Assembly: GCA_022495005.1 (NCBI GenBank)
Contig: JAGYXB010000440.1
Location: 1,302,001-1,366,000, forward strand
Direction: 5' to 3'
Source of the DNA: Rhyacophila brunnea
Lineage: Eukaryota > Arthropoda > Insecta > Trichoptera > Rhyacophilidae
DNA: 64,000 bases
Shown here: piece by piece, positions 10,866-21,425 of the stretch
Position numbering within the stretch: position 1 is the stretch's first letter
How the letters are laid out: every line of letters begins with the position of its first letter
Translations under genes and position numbers: made by a program
The notes under the pieces: model-generated
What the model saw: the letters and a program-made list of their open reading frames with translations, nothing else
The model's database searches: none
Told to the model about the DNA's origin: nothing

Positions 10866-11784
10866 CGTATATGAGACCTCACCGGATAAGATGCCCGATC
10901 TCTCAAGTTTGTGTTACATATTGGAACACCGATAAAAGCTGAAACTATACTGGCAAACTCGCATATCCAATCAAATCCAACGATTTACGGCAATTGGTTG
11001 ATTTCTCGATTTTTATCGATTCTGGAGAATTGAGAATTCTAAAATTGAAGAATACTTGATTCTCGAGAATTCGAAATTGGTTTACTATAGATTTCTCGAG
11101 ATTTTTTTATTTATAGTGATAGGTACGCAAAAATGGTTACCAAGTATATCTTTCTTCCAAAAATATAAATTTGAAAGCCAGTCGCCATGGACCAATGTTT
11201 TGAAGCCGGTTCAGTGTATTTCTTTACGACGGTCAGTTAATAAAACGCAAGCACAACTGAATGCGCCGAGTGTTTACTTGTCCTTTCATTTACATAATGA
11301 TAAACTTTAATGAACATTATGATTCAGACTATACAATTGAAAATAACATACTCTTTACACGTGTTTAAGTTTTTCCCATATTTCTCCACATTCGAGTTTT
11401 AAACAGCTTCGGTTACGTCTTCACCCAAAAGGCAACCCGTTGCCCATTATTTTTGTATTCCCTGTTAAAACCTATGATTTTTTATTTCTTATTTATTCGT
11501 CATGGATACTATAGCCTTGGCTTTAACCACACGCTGGTAACACATCTATTCCCCAGTATCTGCCACAAGATCCCTTTACTGTCTTAATATTGTTTCATAA
11601 TTCAATCTTTCTAAATACTCCATCCAACGCGGTATAATTTTCCTGAAATTTATTTTCTTTTCGTCACATATGAGCTGATACAGAGACCATTACGGACCTC
11701 CTCGCTTATATCATTATCTATATTCGTAGTGTTACTGTTTAAAAATCGGTAAGTCTCGAAATCATGTTATGGAGTAATTGCAAT
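10866..11784. other. Unassigned sequence
   Basis: Nothing is recognised except a short stretch near 11020-11105 rich in TCTCGAGA, resembling the subterminal repeats of family H1. That could be a small relic of such an element. Confidence 0.4.
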
Positions 11785-12330
11785 TTGAAGTCTGACATGC
11801 CCTTTAAAATCAGGCATAATTTTTCTATATATCGGATGACCGTGATTTTTTTAAACATAGATAGGTATGTATATATATACACTTAATCCGTTGTTGACTC
11901 TAAATAACTAAATTATTGACTTACCAACTTTTGGCAGCAACTCTGCCCCGCGATTAGTATGGTTACTTTATTATGTCGTATTTTTTGTCCCCTGATAAAT
12001 ACGGTTTTGTGCGCATATAGCATGTTTAACAATATTTAATACTAACCAGTTATTAATAATGCTTTGTAGAGGGTGTATTATAATGATAGAGCCTGGATAC
12101 AGATTCAATGATAACCTGTAACAAATTATTTGGATTCAATATTTGAAAGTCCGGCAAGCCCTCTAAAATCAGGCATAATGCTAATGTGCTTTATGTACAT
12201 TTTATATATATATCTGATGACCTTGATATGTTATATTTAAACATATTATTATATAGACACATAACCCGTTGTAAACTCTAAATATCTAAATAATTATCGA
12301 CTTAGTAACTTTTGGCAGTAATTCCATAAT
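11785..12330 (+). repeat. Two direct copies of a dispersed repeat
   Basis: The segments 11785-11950 and 12145-12330 share AAATCAGGCATAAT, a CGGATGACC/CTGATGACC string, AATCCGTTGT/AACCCGTTGT and ACTTTTGGCAG in the same order and spacing. A minus-strand relative lies at 56870-57000. The class is unknown. Confidence 0.7.
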
Positions 12331-12435
12331 TTGTCAAACTGAATATTGTGAAACAGAGCTCAGGTTAGTTTACGAGGAATTGCAAGAAACTTGTTATTAT
12401 TGTTTGGAATCGAGGGATAGGTAATTGATAATAGG

Positions 12436-12992
12436 TAGAGTTGGGTATTTCCCGAGAAAATTTCAATCTCGAGATTCGGGATTTCCAGAAAAGAATTCTC
12501 GAGAATTCTCGAGATATCGGGAAATTTAAAAAAAAAACCTGTAAAAATCCTAAAACCAGTGTAAAAACAGACAAATTCCAAAAAAATATGATTTTTTTTT
12601 ATTCATGTAAGAAGACAAACAAAACAGAAATACAAAAACAAAAATAGTTCAAAACATTATTTATTAAAATAGAATTTAAAAAAACACCGACTGTCAATCG
12701 CGTATGCGCTTGAGACACAAAATTCCCGATGCTGCAAAAATTGCGCTCATTTTGAGTCGACGTTGGCTTAATTGTGTTAAATGCCCCGATCAGTCTCTGA
12801 ACGTTTTGTGTCCACTTTTTTCATATAGAAAATCGTTGTTATTTCGATAGTAAAGAAATCCCGTATCCCGGGAAAAGATCTCGAGATCTGGGATTTCCCG
12901 AAATGTCAAAAGTTTCAATTCTCGAGATTTGATGGAAAATCTCGAAAATTTCTCGAGAATTCCCGTCTGGAAATTCCCGAAACCCAACTCTA
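12436..12992. mobile_element. hAT-like non-autonomous element, complete (family H1)
   Basis: It starts with TAGAGTTGGG and ends with CCCAACTCTA. The flanking octamers are ATAATAGG and ATAATACG, a 7/8 match to an 8-bp target duplication. Subterminal arrays of CTCGAGATTCGGGATTTCC and its complement sit at both ends, presumably as transposase-binding sites (inference). The interior matches 2356-2935 and is non-coding. Confidence 0.85.
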
Positions 12993-12999
12993 ATAATAC

Positions 13000-13590
13000 G
13001 TACTTCTTTGACGATGGTAACACAACGTACGTATATAATTTGTAGATTTTAACATCACTATTCTCTGTAACGTGATTATGTTTTTTTGTCATGTTCATGG
13101 ATTAAATCTATTACATAAAATGTTTCTTTTACCCTTTGATCTAAGTTAATATATTGCATTTATAAATAAAACCATTACTTCGTAGACAGAAATTAACCAC
13201 CGTATTATTGAAAACGATCGTTAATTTAAGATGATTCGGGAAGTAAACACGTTTTTTTCTAAATTATGTGAAAGTATATATTTATACATATATTTACGTG
13301 TTTTCGACTAATTTGCTTTGAAAAGAGCTAAAAATATAACTCATTTTCTATTCGCACATAACAAATCCATTGCCACTGCGAAGTTCAAAGGAATACCGGT
13401 ACGTTGTAACGATAGCAGAACTTAAAATAACTGAATAACTGTGAAACGACTATTTTTTTATATAAATATTATATAAAATAACGTTTATTTAGTGAATTCT
13501 ATTAAAAGAAAAATTCAAAAAACATATCCTGCTGATTCTATCTATTTTTTTAAAAAACTTTTTCGACAAATAAGATTCTTCTCTTCTTCT
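13000..13590. other. Unassigned sequence
   Basis: No gene or element boundary is recognised. Confidence 0.4.
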
Positions 13591-13599
13591 TCCACCCTA

Positions 13600-13890
13600 T
13601 CACGTCTCAACATTGGGGCATAGGGCAAGCACAAGTTGGCACCACTTCCCTCGGTCCATCGCCAACTCCTGCGCCTCCCGCCATGTCAGACCTGCAGCAC
13701 GTAGGTCACTTTTGTAGCACCGCTGCATGGTGAGGGAGGGCTGGCCACGGCGACGGAACCCTTGAGGCTGTGCCACAAGGGTACGAAGTGCCGCACTCTT
13801 TGGCGGCATCCGGAATACGTGTCCCAGCCACGTAAATCGTCTCTTCGTGATAACTTCAATACAACTAACATTAACATTATACATTAACAA
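13600..13890 (-). pseudogene. LINE reverse transcriptase C-terminal fragment
   Basis: The 96-codon frame contains RRFTWLGHVFRMPP, GFRRRGQPSLTMQR and AAGLTWREAQELAMDR followed by ALCP. This is the conserved tail of an arthropod LINE pol protein (Trp-Leu-Gly-His-Val-x-Arg-Met, then Arg-Arg-Gly-Arg/Gln-Pro, then Ala-Gly-x-Thr-Trp). The sequence is more GC-rich than its flanks. The endonuclease and reverse transcriptase domains are absent upstream, so this is a 5'-truncated dead copy. The clade was not assigned. Confidence 0.8.
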
Positions 13891-14052
13891 TTAAAATAAA
13901 ATTACTAAATGATAATGAGAACTTCCTAGTTTCTACAATACAATTAATGATAATTTACAAGTGTCTTAATTAGTGCGTACATCGGCACAATTGTCTTGAT
14001 GATGGCGTGACAACCAAAACAGCCATCGAATAATAATATAATATGTAGAAAA

Positions 14053-14246
14053 GATACTAGTCGGTTATCCCGGATACATCGGCAAACACATTTTTAAATT
14101 GGCCGATATACTGGATTATTTGTTAGGATAACTTAACCTAACCTAACCTAACCTAACCTAAACTAACCCAAACTAACAAATAATCCAGTATATTGGCTAT
14201 TTTAAAAATGCGTTTGCCGCTGTATCCGGGATAACCAACTAGTACC
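14053..14246. mobile_element. Small hairpin element with telomere-type core (family T1)
   Basis: Arms of about 75 bases are reverse complements (left TACTAGTCGGTTATCCCGG; right CCGGGATAACCAACTAGTA). Between them lie five or more CCTAA units with variants. The flanking octamers are GTAGAAAA and GTAGAATT (6/8), compatible with a worn hAT-type 8-bp duplication. The sister at 42378-42591 has a perfect duplication. Confidence 0.8.
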
Positions 14247-14249
14247 GTA

Positions 14250-15374
14250 GAATTTAATATAATTCATAATATAAGTAATCATTTTGTAAAATGGAATTCT
14301 AAAATATTTACTACTTAATACAATTTTTTTATTTCAAATTCTCGGTAGAAACGTTGATTCGAATACATTTATGGTTTAAAATGTGAAAATGCGGCACCGA
14401 TAGCGTAGTAATATGACACCAAACAATGCTTGTCAATAGTTTAGCATGTCATCAAGGACTGCCCAATATTATAAATGGAGTGATGGGTTCTCGGAGTTTT
14501 GTGTAGACAACATAACAACGAAATTGACTTTCCCTTACAAAATACTAATCAACAAAATATCAAAATTCTGATAATCAAGAAAATTCAAAAAAAATTAGAG
14601 ATATGTACATAACGTAGGTACTTACCACAAATTTCACTCGAACGGTATTGTAATTTAATTCAAAGTTCTTAATATCTTAACAACAAATGCAATATGAAAA
14701 TATATATATGTAATCATCTCTTTGAACCGCCGTATGCAAAAAAGTAAGGTCGTGGTTCAAAATAAATGAATTTAAAAGAAATCAACATTTTAAGGCTATC
14801 CACTAATCGATGCAAATGAACTAGTAAGCAGCGTTATGATGTTTCAATTAAATATTGTTGATGTACAAAATCTAAACTAAACGTGTTTTTTAATAGTATT
14901 TAGGTACATAATTTTCAAACACCTCAGAAAACAAACATCTTATTTCAGTCTTTTTATTGTCACTTTCTTGCTCGAACAACCATTGATTGTAATAATTTTT
15001 TCGTGTGTAAACATAGAGTTTTTGAAATTTGCCATAAGGTCTTCAATCAAACGGACGATAAAAATTACGGCATAATGTATCAAAAGAGAAAATATTGTTG
15101 TTAAATTAAAGTTATTAATAAATTATGTCTCAGTGATTTAATATATAAATGGATCAGAAAAACAAAATACCTGTATAAATAGTTAAATATTATTACGATA
15201 ATTATTGAAATGTTATTGGGTTTTAAAATAGCCGATTTTATTTCTTCAGTATATTGATGCAAACTGTTGACAATTCGTTTAGTATGGCTTTTAAAAATAC
15301 ATTTAATAATTAAACGAAAATTCATTCTTTCTCGAAAAATCTTTCAAAAGTCTCATATTTTACAGCGTTTTTAT
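14250..15374. other. Unassigned AT-rich sequence
   Basis: No gene, RNA or element boundary is recognised. A 74-codon minus-strand frame at 15101-15325 is low complexity. Confidence 0.4.
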
Positions 15375-15833
15375 TAGCTCGTATTCTTATTTGTCCGGTG
15401 GTTGTTTATCCATTACAAATCTTGCAATCGATTTTTAACTAACTTCCCGACTAGCTAGACATTTGAAACTTTTAAAGTATATCACAACACGATGCCAATG
15501 CATTCTTTTAATACTTTTAGCCATCTTTAAGTAGAATTAAATTCATTTTCAGTTAATTCTGTTTTATATGAAAAGTTATTTTAGAAGAAATCCGTAATCC
15601 AATCCACTATTATTCGTTGCTAAGTGGGTGGTCCTGGCAACTAAATTATTAATATATACGTGCGTTACTATGGAAATCAAAATGACATTTCAGTATTCTA
15701 TATTTGTTTGTTCGTTTGCTTGTTTGTTTTTTATTTACTTCATATTTTTTTTTTTTTTTTTGTGATTTTACCGAGGCTTTGACTGCGACTCGCTGTCATA
15801 TCGCCTCTTCTCTTCTAGAAGGGGAACCTTCGA

Positions 15834-16148
15834 TCAGGTCCTCACTCCTATTCTGTTAAATGGCTTTATAATTATTTTGTCTAGCTCTTCCGTCTTTCTT
15901 TCTTTCTTCTTTAGACGCCAGTGTTTTATGCACCAGAATCGCTCTCCTCCGTATCCATCCCTTCTGTATTTTCGATACATCGTGTAATCATTGAATTTCA
16001 GATAGTCTAATTCAGACCTCAGCCAAGTCTCTGAGATTAATGCTATTGAAATTTTTTGTCTTATTAAGTAGAGTTCTATATCATCCTTTTTTTGCTTCAT
16101 ACTTCTGGCATTCCATTGTAAAATCCTAATTTGTTTTTTATTATCCAT
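15834..16148 (-). pseudogene. LINE ORF2, endonuclease start only
   Basis: The 104-codon frame begins MDNKKQIRILQWNARSM and continues to ALISETWLRSELDYL and YRRDGYGGE. The Gln-Trp-Asn-Ala-Arg-Ser and Ser-Glu-Thr-Trp-Leu motifs are those of the apurinic-type endonuclease at the N-terminus of jockey/I-clade ORF2; the Glu is a metal-binding residue in the family. After about 70 residues the homology stops and the reading ends in a non-matching tail, where the central part of ORF2 has been deleted. The start codon overlaps the ORF1 stop (ATGGATAA at 16141-16148), which suggests stop-restart coupling as described for some LINEs. Confidence 0.8.
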
Positions 16149-16581
16149 TTTGCTCCAGAACCTCCCCTAGAATTTCCTTTAAGTGTCCTTCTTTGAATTG
16201 TTTGCATACCCAGTCCACTGCTTTAATTATTAGTTGTTTAATGATCTGCTGCCAGTCTCCCCTTTTCAGCAAGACTTTCATAATTTCTCCCATCGCGTTA
16301 ACCTCTGTCTTCCCCTTTGAATTTTTCTTATTTTTTGTAGGCTTTACGCTACTACCTGTAGATATTATTGTTGAGCCTGAAGCTTCTACCACCACTTCTT
16401 CTTTCTTTTTGTTTTCCTTAGTTTTTTGAATTGTTTCGCTTTCATCTCTTCCTACGATTTTTTTTTGTTTTAATATGTCAGCATAGCTATTATTTAACAT
16501 ATTTTTTTTTGCTTCCTTGAAAGGTATGTTCATTTTTTCATTGCTTCTTTGCAATTCTTTTCCTCTTGCCACTTTGGGCAT
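16141..16581 (-). pseudogene. LINE ORF1, C-terminal part in a shifted frame
   Basis: This 146-codon frame overlaps the end of the gag-like frame by about 50 bases and follows it in a different phase. It contains NIPFKEAKKNMLNNSYADIL, a lysine-rich linker and a hydrophobic C-terminal helix region, a layout seen after the zinc knuckles in jockey/I-type ORF1. The most economical reading is a single-base indel in this copy that split one ORF1 in two. Programmed frameshifting is possible but I see no clear slippery site, so it is less likely. Confidence 0.7.
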
Positions 16582-17453
16582 TTTTGGCTGTTTGCCGCGT
16601 GGTTACATTTGCAATTGATGCACGTAATTTCCTCATTTTTTTCGCAGGTTTTGTGGTTTTCACCACACTTAGGGCACGTTCCTACTGTACGTCCGCAATT
16701 GTTCGCGATATGCCCATATCGCCAGCATTTGTAGCATTGCATAACCCTGAATACATACGGTTCTACAGCAAAAGAGACTCCATATATGTAAATTGTTCTC
16801 GGCAATATTTTCTCCCCAAATTTAATACTGACTGACGAGGTCTTTGTCAGCTCTCCTGTATCACCTTTTCTTGTCAACCTCTTAAGGTTGATTACTTTTG
16901 CATCACTTTTGATTTCCATTTGCAGTTCTTGGAGGTCCATATCAATATCGACTTTTCTTATTACTCCATAAGAGCAGGAGTCATTCTCTTTGGTCACAAA
17001 ACCGAGATCTTTGAGTTCTCCAGCTTGTTTCACTTTATCTGCTTCTTTTTCGTCTTCTACTTGGATGTACGTCTTTAAATTTTTATTGTAAATTTTCTGT
17101 ACTTTTACTCCTGCCTTATGCAGCATCTGCGCTATTTTCAATTTTAATGGAATTTTACTTCCCGTCGCTATCATGACGATGTTTTGGTTTCCCTTTGGAG
17201 TGACCCCAGAGTCTCTTCTGGGTTTTTTTCCAGAGGTCACCGTCTGCCATTCTTCTTCTTTTTCTCCAACCACTTCCTCTTCATCATCGTTTCTTTTCTT
17301 CTTCGTTTTTTTGGTTTCATTCACTTCCATCGTGGTGTTTTCCATTTTATTGCTTTTGCCGTTCACGCGGTCTTGGAATTCGCGCAACAGTGTGAACAAA
17401 AAACAGTGTGGACAACCCCTCGCTTCACAGCGTTTGACGCACTCCCCGCACAA
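16530..17453 (-). CDS. LINE ORF1 (gag-like, three CCHC zinc knuckles)
   Basis: The 307-codon frame encodes a nucleic-acid-binding gag-like protein that in this family coats the element RNA. Residues 38-120 are highly charged with Lys and Glu runs. A middle region (about 120-235) resembles the RRM-like part of jockey/I ORF1. Three Cys/His clusters follow: C240-C243-H248-C253 (CX2CX4HX4C), C260-C263-H267-C270, and C278-C281-H285-C292. The first 36 residues are Cys-rich and may be leader; M37 (MENTTMEV) is a better start by comparison with the usual charged N-terminus. The frame ends early at the shift into the 16141-16581 frame, so the protein is probably truncated. Confidence 0.82.
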   Translation of the reverse strand: MCGECVKRCEARGCPHCFLFTLLREFQDRVNGKSNKMENTTMEVNETKKTKKKRNDDEEEVVGEKEEEWQTVTSGKKPRRDSGVTPKGNQNIVMIATGSKIPLKLKIAQMLHKAGVKVQKIYNKNLKTYIQVEDEKEADKVKQAGELKDLGFVTKENDSCSYGVIRKVDIDMDLQELQMEIKSDAKVINLKRLTRKGDTGELTKTSSVSIKFGEKILPRTIYIYGVSFAVEPYVFRVMQCYKCWRYGHIANNCGRTVGTCPKCGENHKTCEKNEEITCINCKCNHAANSQKCPKWQEEKNCKEAMKK

Positions 17454-17810
17454 AGTGCACTATCCGTGCAACAATAAATATTTTTCACTTTTTCTCAAGC
17501 ACTGGCACTGATTGTCAAAATCACATGGGACCACACATGTTGAGTTTATTGTCAAATTCATTTACAAACAATATTATTTTTGTTGTATCCCGTATTTATA
17601 ACCGTTCGCGAGTAACCAGGCGAATAGCGTCCCGAATACGCAAGCGAAGTTGTACAACCTCACTCCACCGCTGTTGGCTTCCGACTCATTTACTTCATAT
17701 TATCAAGTACAACTTTGAGCATATTGAGCACAATAATTCAACAGAAAATTTAAAAACGTTGTATATAAAAAGTTATTTTTATCTTTTAATTATTGTTTTA
17801 TTCATTAGAC

Positions 17811-18437
17811 ATTTGCTGTACGAAAAAGTGTTGAGAAAATGTGTTTTAACTTTATACGTTTCACTATAAAAAAAATCTCCCTGTTATATTGCTCATTGAT
17901 CAAAAAAAAATCCGTACATTCTATAGCGATACTCACGTATATTATAATGATTGCGAAAATGTTCACTTGCTTTCCGCGTCAACAGATGGTGCTGATTTCT
18001 CGCGGGAAAAGGGGCGCTGGGGGGAGGGGGGTGGCCCTCTGCAACCACAATGACCTCGTTAGGAAAATTACAGAAGAGACATTTTAAAGCTTATTTTTTC
18101 AGCAAAACGATTTCCGGTAAAAAGATTGGACCCGTAAAATGGCGGTTGCTTATAAAAGAAACCTTTTTGTGAAAATTTCCCCGCCTCATAATGTAAACGC
18201 CATTCAATAGAATTAGGCTTTTATGCGTTGCTGATGTTAAATTTATTATTATCGAAGGATTGATTCTTAATTTGAATAATATTTTTTTCTATGTACAAAC
18301 GAATAAAAACAACGTTCATTGTTTCGATTTTAGCTAATGGTATTGCATGTATTATAATAGTATATAGGTACTGTGACTTATCTTACATTAAGATATTATC
18401 AGAATTATATAAACAACACATTCCTAAAAGGCTCACA
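17811..18437. other. Unassigned sequence
   Basis: Contains a short G-rich tract at about 18000-18035 but no recognised gene or element ends. Confidence 0.4.
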
Positions 18438-18439
18438 TA

Positions 18440-18866
18440 TTGGTGGTTCACAATAATTATGGAGCAAGTCTATCAAAATGGATCCTGAGATATTTGGACC
18501 TAAAGTTAAAACTCCATTTGTAAAATTCAGAAATGTTTTCACTGTATATACTTACCATTTTTTGATGGTACATGGATCAATTTAAATAAATAATCAAAAC
18601 ATAAAGTATATTCAGGCTTTTTAATATTAGCAAATAAATGTTAGCAAATACCTCTTTATACTGCTGAAGGAACTGTCAAAGTGGACACGATTCATATTCA
18701 ATTTGATATCTTATCAATACTAGTCTTATCATTTATGCAGAAAATTATAGAGCTACGATTGTGATATGAACATACAATATAGAAATCTGTTTTATCTAGC
18801 CACTGAAATAAAATAATCGAATTTTATGAAAATTGCACTTGATCCATAATTATTGTGAATCACCCA
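18440..18866. mobile_element. TA-flanked MITE (mariner-like)
   Basis: Inverted termini of about 30 bases are present: TTGGTGGTTCACAATAATTA at 18440 and, on the other strand from 18866, TGGGTGATTCACAATAATTA. TA sits immediately outside each end (18438-18439, 18867-18868). No transposase coding is visible. Confidence 0.75.
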
Positions 18867-18869
18867 TAT

Positions 18870-19371
18870 AATATGTCATATATATTTCATTCAAACATTC
18901 ATGTATTATAACTATTGTCAAACAAGAACTTCTTGTCCACGTGTTAAAACTACTGTGAACAGACAATCCCCTCCAGTGCAGCTAATCGCACTTACGTTTT
19001 CAAATGAGAAACGCCCCCACATTTATCATTTCATTTTATCCTCCCGTGGTGTACGGATCTATCAATTTACGTAATGTGAAGCTTTTTATAATATAAATAT
19101 ATAAAAAAACGATCAAGAGTAAAGTTAGAATTATTATTAGTATACTTGTTGTTTATTGCGAAGAAGAAAATGAGTAGTATCTAAAAAGAGAGCTGATACA
19201 TTATTTAAGCACTCCTGCCGTGCGCGTGTTGCCGCCATGACAGGTACGTCACTGAGAAATCTTCTATATGCGACTACAGCAACTTCCTGTTATTGCCGAT
19301 TTCTTGTCGTCGGACTATATAAGTATTAGTTTATTTTTCTAATTCAAATTGATTAATTTTTTATACTTTTA
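18870..19371. other. Unassigned sequence
   Basis: About 500 bases with no recognised gene or repeat. A slightly GC-richer patch at 19200-19300 has no motif. Confidence 0.4.
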
Positions 19372-19437
19372 CATTTGAATCGGCAGGCTTGAAGATGCCG
19401 AGAGGCGAAACCCGGGTCGCAAAAAAAGATTCAAATG
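19372..19437 (+). ncRNA. Hammerhead-ribozyme-like motif (type I layout, core C3 changed)
   Basis: The order is: a 10-base strand CATTTGAATC; an internal loop; GC; the core strand TTGAAGA (family CUGANGA, here with U for the first C); stem II GCC/GGC with GAGA loop; GAAA; a tiny stem III CCC/GGG; UC at the expected cleavage point; GC; an A-rich loop; and GATTCAAATG, the exact complement of the first strand. This fits a type I hammerhead with very short stem III, as known in Penelope-like retroelements. The C-to-U change should break the C3-G8 pair, so this copy is probably inactive. Confidence 0.6.
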
Positions 19438-19548
19438 AAAATTTTGACGAATCCATTAGCAGTGAATTTATTATTCGTCAATACAATTTAACTCGGAATT
19501 GCTGACATATTACTTGAATGCAACATTTTGCCTTGATAACGTCATAAT

Positions 19549-20300
19549 TAGGGAATCCAATCCTGACCCAAAATTCTGATCCCGGGATTTCAGGATTACA
19601 ATTTGACAATCCCGGGATCCCGTGACTGGTCCCGGGATTGGCATTTTTTCCATTGTTAATATAAAAATTTTATATTTACAAAAATAACATTGATAAAATC
19701 GGTCAAAAATAAATCTAGTATAATTTATACTATTTAAGACATTTATTGTTAATATTGTATACGTTCAATCTTGGAAATACACAAGTTTAACGGAGTAAAT
19801 AATATTGTAATTTAAATAATAATGTGAATTTAATAGGAGATTGCTGTTTCTGATAGTAAAGACTTAATGAATGGATAAGCGAGATTTAAAATAGTAAAGC
19901 AAATAACCATGGCGTACTTATGGCCTTTCCGCTTCATAAATCTAATTAGTCAGACAAATATGAAACTGCCGTAAAACGTATGATATCATGGTGGAATTAC
20001 TTTGTTAAAAGTGCTAAGCATTGTTTTTTTCCAATTTTTCCATTTTTAATAATTTATGTGAAAAAATAAAATGAATCGGCAACTTACACATGGGTATAAA
20101 TCAAACTTCATTCAAACTCAGTTTATTTCTAATGTAGTTATTTTTTTATTAAAAGTATTTTTTTTGTTATATTTTCGCTTTTATTTTATTTTCCATAAAA
20201 TTGATAAAAAAATCGATCCCGAAATCCCGGGATTATGTTTATCAATCCCGGGATTCATAGGTATCGAAAATAGCTCGGGATCCCGGGGTTGGAATCCCTA
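19549..20300. mobile_element. hAT-like non-autonomous element (family H3), perfect target duplication
   Basis: GTCATAAT at 19541-19548 and again at 20301-20308 is a perfect 8-bp duplication. The ends are TAGGGAATCCAATCC and its approximate complement GGGTTGGAATCCCTA. Subterminal repeats of ATCCCGGGATT type occur near both ends. The 752-base interior is AT-rich and has one 76-codon frame of no recognisable family. Confidence 0.92.
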
Positions 20301-20556
20301 GTCATAATATAGGTACAACAATATTATAATTTCGTATCAAACTTATCATGTAATGTCTTAAATATTTAGTAGATTTAACCTACATAAATGTCGAACACGA
20401 GCGTTTGTAATTTTAATCCGCGGTCATTGTATGATTTCGTGGAATTTAAAATTTCTAGGGCTCTATTATTCGGAAAGCTTTTACACGATATGGTCAGGGC
20501 CGAACTTTGCTGTATCAGGTAAGAATTTTTGGTCAACAATAACTATCATTTTTTTA

Positions 20557-20917
20557 CTCATACTTCAGTGATGGCAAATAATTTTCAACTATAGGTGCGA
20601 CGAAATATTGGACTCGCTGGCAATCAGGGAGCGAAAGTCGAGCTGTGGACACGTCAATTTGTTTCATCATGGCGACGGGGGTATTAATTCTTAAATCGTG
20701 TAAAGATGACTAAAAAACGTTACCCATTTACTTGAAAAAGAAAACGTGTCAATGAATATATTAGTATTGTTACTAATAGAACAATAAACAGAACATTAAA
20801 GTGATGCATGTTTAATTTTCATGACAAATTATATTTCGTTCGGCACGCGTCATTTACACAATCCGCGCATCGCCTAGTCACGATCTTTTTAGACCGTGCC
20901 CCAGCTGAGGTATAGCC
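20557..20917 (-). mobile_element. piggyBac-like MITE (family P1), inverted copy
   Basis: Reverse complement of the 8014-8376 and 63304-63685 elements. TTAA is kept at 20918-20921; the other flank has decayed to TTTA. Non-coding. Confidence 0.7.
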
Positions 20918-21242
20918 TTAAGTGTATCTACTGACCGTAATATTACAAATTTAAATAAGTACTTATCTAATAAATTATATTATGTGCATAGATTAAATAG
21001 CATTGAATAATCTTATTTTTTTATTCAATTTTATAGGACATTTTAACAGGTGTGTAGATTTATATGTATTTCAAGATATGTATTTTTAATGCAATAACTG
21101 TAATATTCAATATTATATATATTTACTATTTAATATATAATATACATAGTATAATATAGAAACGCCACTAATAAATTTGCCTAACGCTTAGTACCGTTTA
21201 TAAGTCGTTAAAGTAATATAATATATTAAAATATAATCATGT

Positions 21243-21425
21243 TCGACCCTAAGAAAATCATATTGACCTCCACAGAGTGGAGGCTGTATTAACAGAGTTT
21301 TGATCAAGAAATGGGTGTTGTGCATTTCTTCATCAAAACTCTATTAATACAGCCCAGGTTGCAAATCTGGGACGCACGACATTATAAGCTGATGCGGTAA
21401 CCTCTCAGTCATCGTGGGCATACTA
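21243..21425 (-). mobile_element. SINE S1 with an internal snap-back hairpin
   Basis: The tail (ATCATATTGACCTCCACAGA) and tRNA-like head (remains of an A box near 21400-21420) of SINE S1 are present, but the middle is replaced by an inverted duplication of the piece next to the tail. 21282-21313 and 21323-21354 are almost exact reverse complements with a 9-base loop. Confidence 0.75.

Larger units (their letters stand above)
15747..17687 (-). mobile_element. Internally deleted jockey/I-like LINE with 14-bp target duplication
   Basis: ATTTACTTCATATT occurs at 15733-15746 and again at 17688-17701, an exact target duplication. Read on the minus strand, the element starts with a GC-richer 5' leader, then gag-like ORF1, then the beginning of ORF2 with an endonuclease-like start, and ends in poly-A (T tract on the plus strand at about 15745-15761). 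The reverse transcriptase is missing although both termini are present, so the loss is internal and not by 5' truncation. It may have moved using proteins of a full relative (inference). Confidence 0.88.
15375..17810 (-). repeat. Dispersed repeat family R, copy split by a LINE
   Basis: The parts 15375-15746 and 17688-17810 together give one minus-strand copy of a roughly 500-base repeat found on the plus strand at 37540, 47968, 50625 and 54355. The family contains ACCACGTTTTT near one end and AAAAACGTGGT near the other, and an internal small hairpin (TTAGTTGCTAG ... TTAGCAACTAA). The LINE 15747-17687 lies between the two parts. Confidence 0.8.

Noticed and set aside
12360..12647. Overlapping frames on both strands at 12.4-12.6 kb
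   Set aside because: They fall on palindromic subterminal repeats of the H1 element; a palindromic array opens frames on both strands.
17173..17511. Plus-strand frames over the LINE ORF1
   Set aside because: They are mirror frames of the lysine- and glutamate-rich gag-like ORF on the minus strand.
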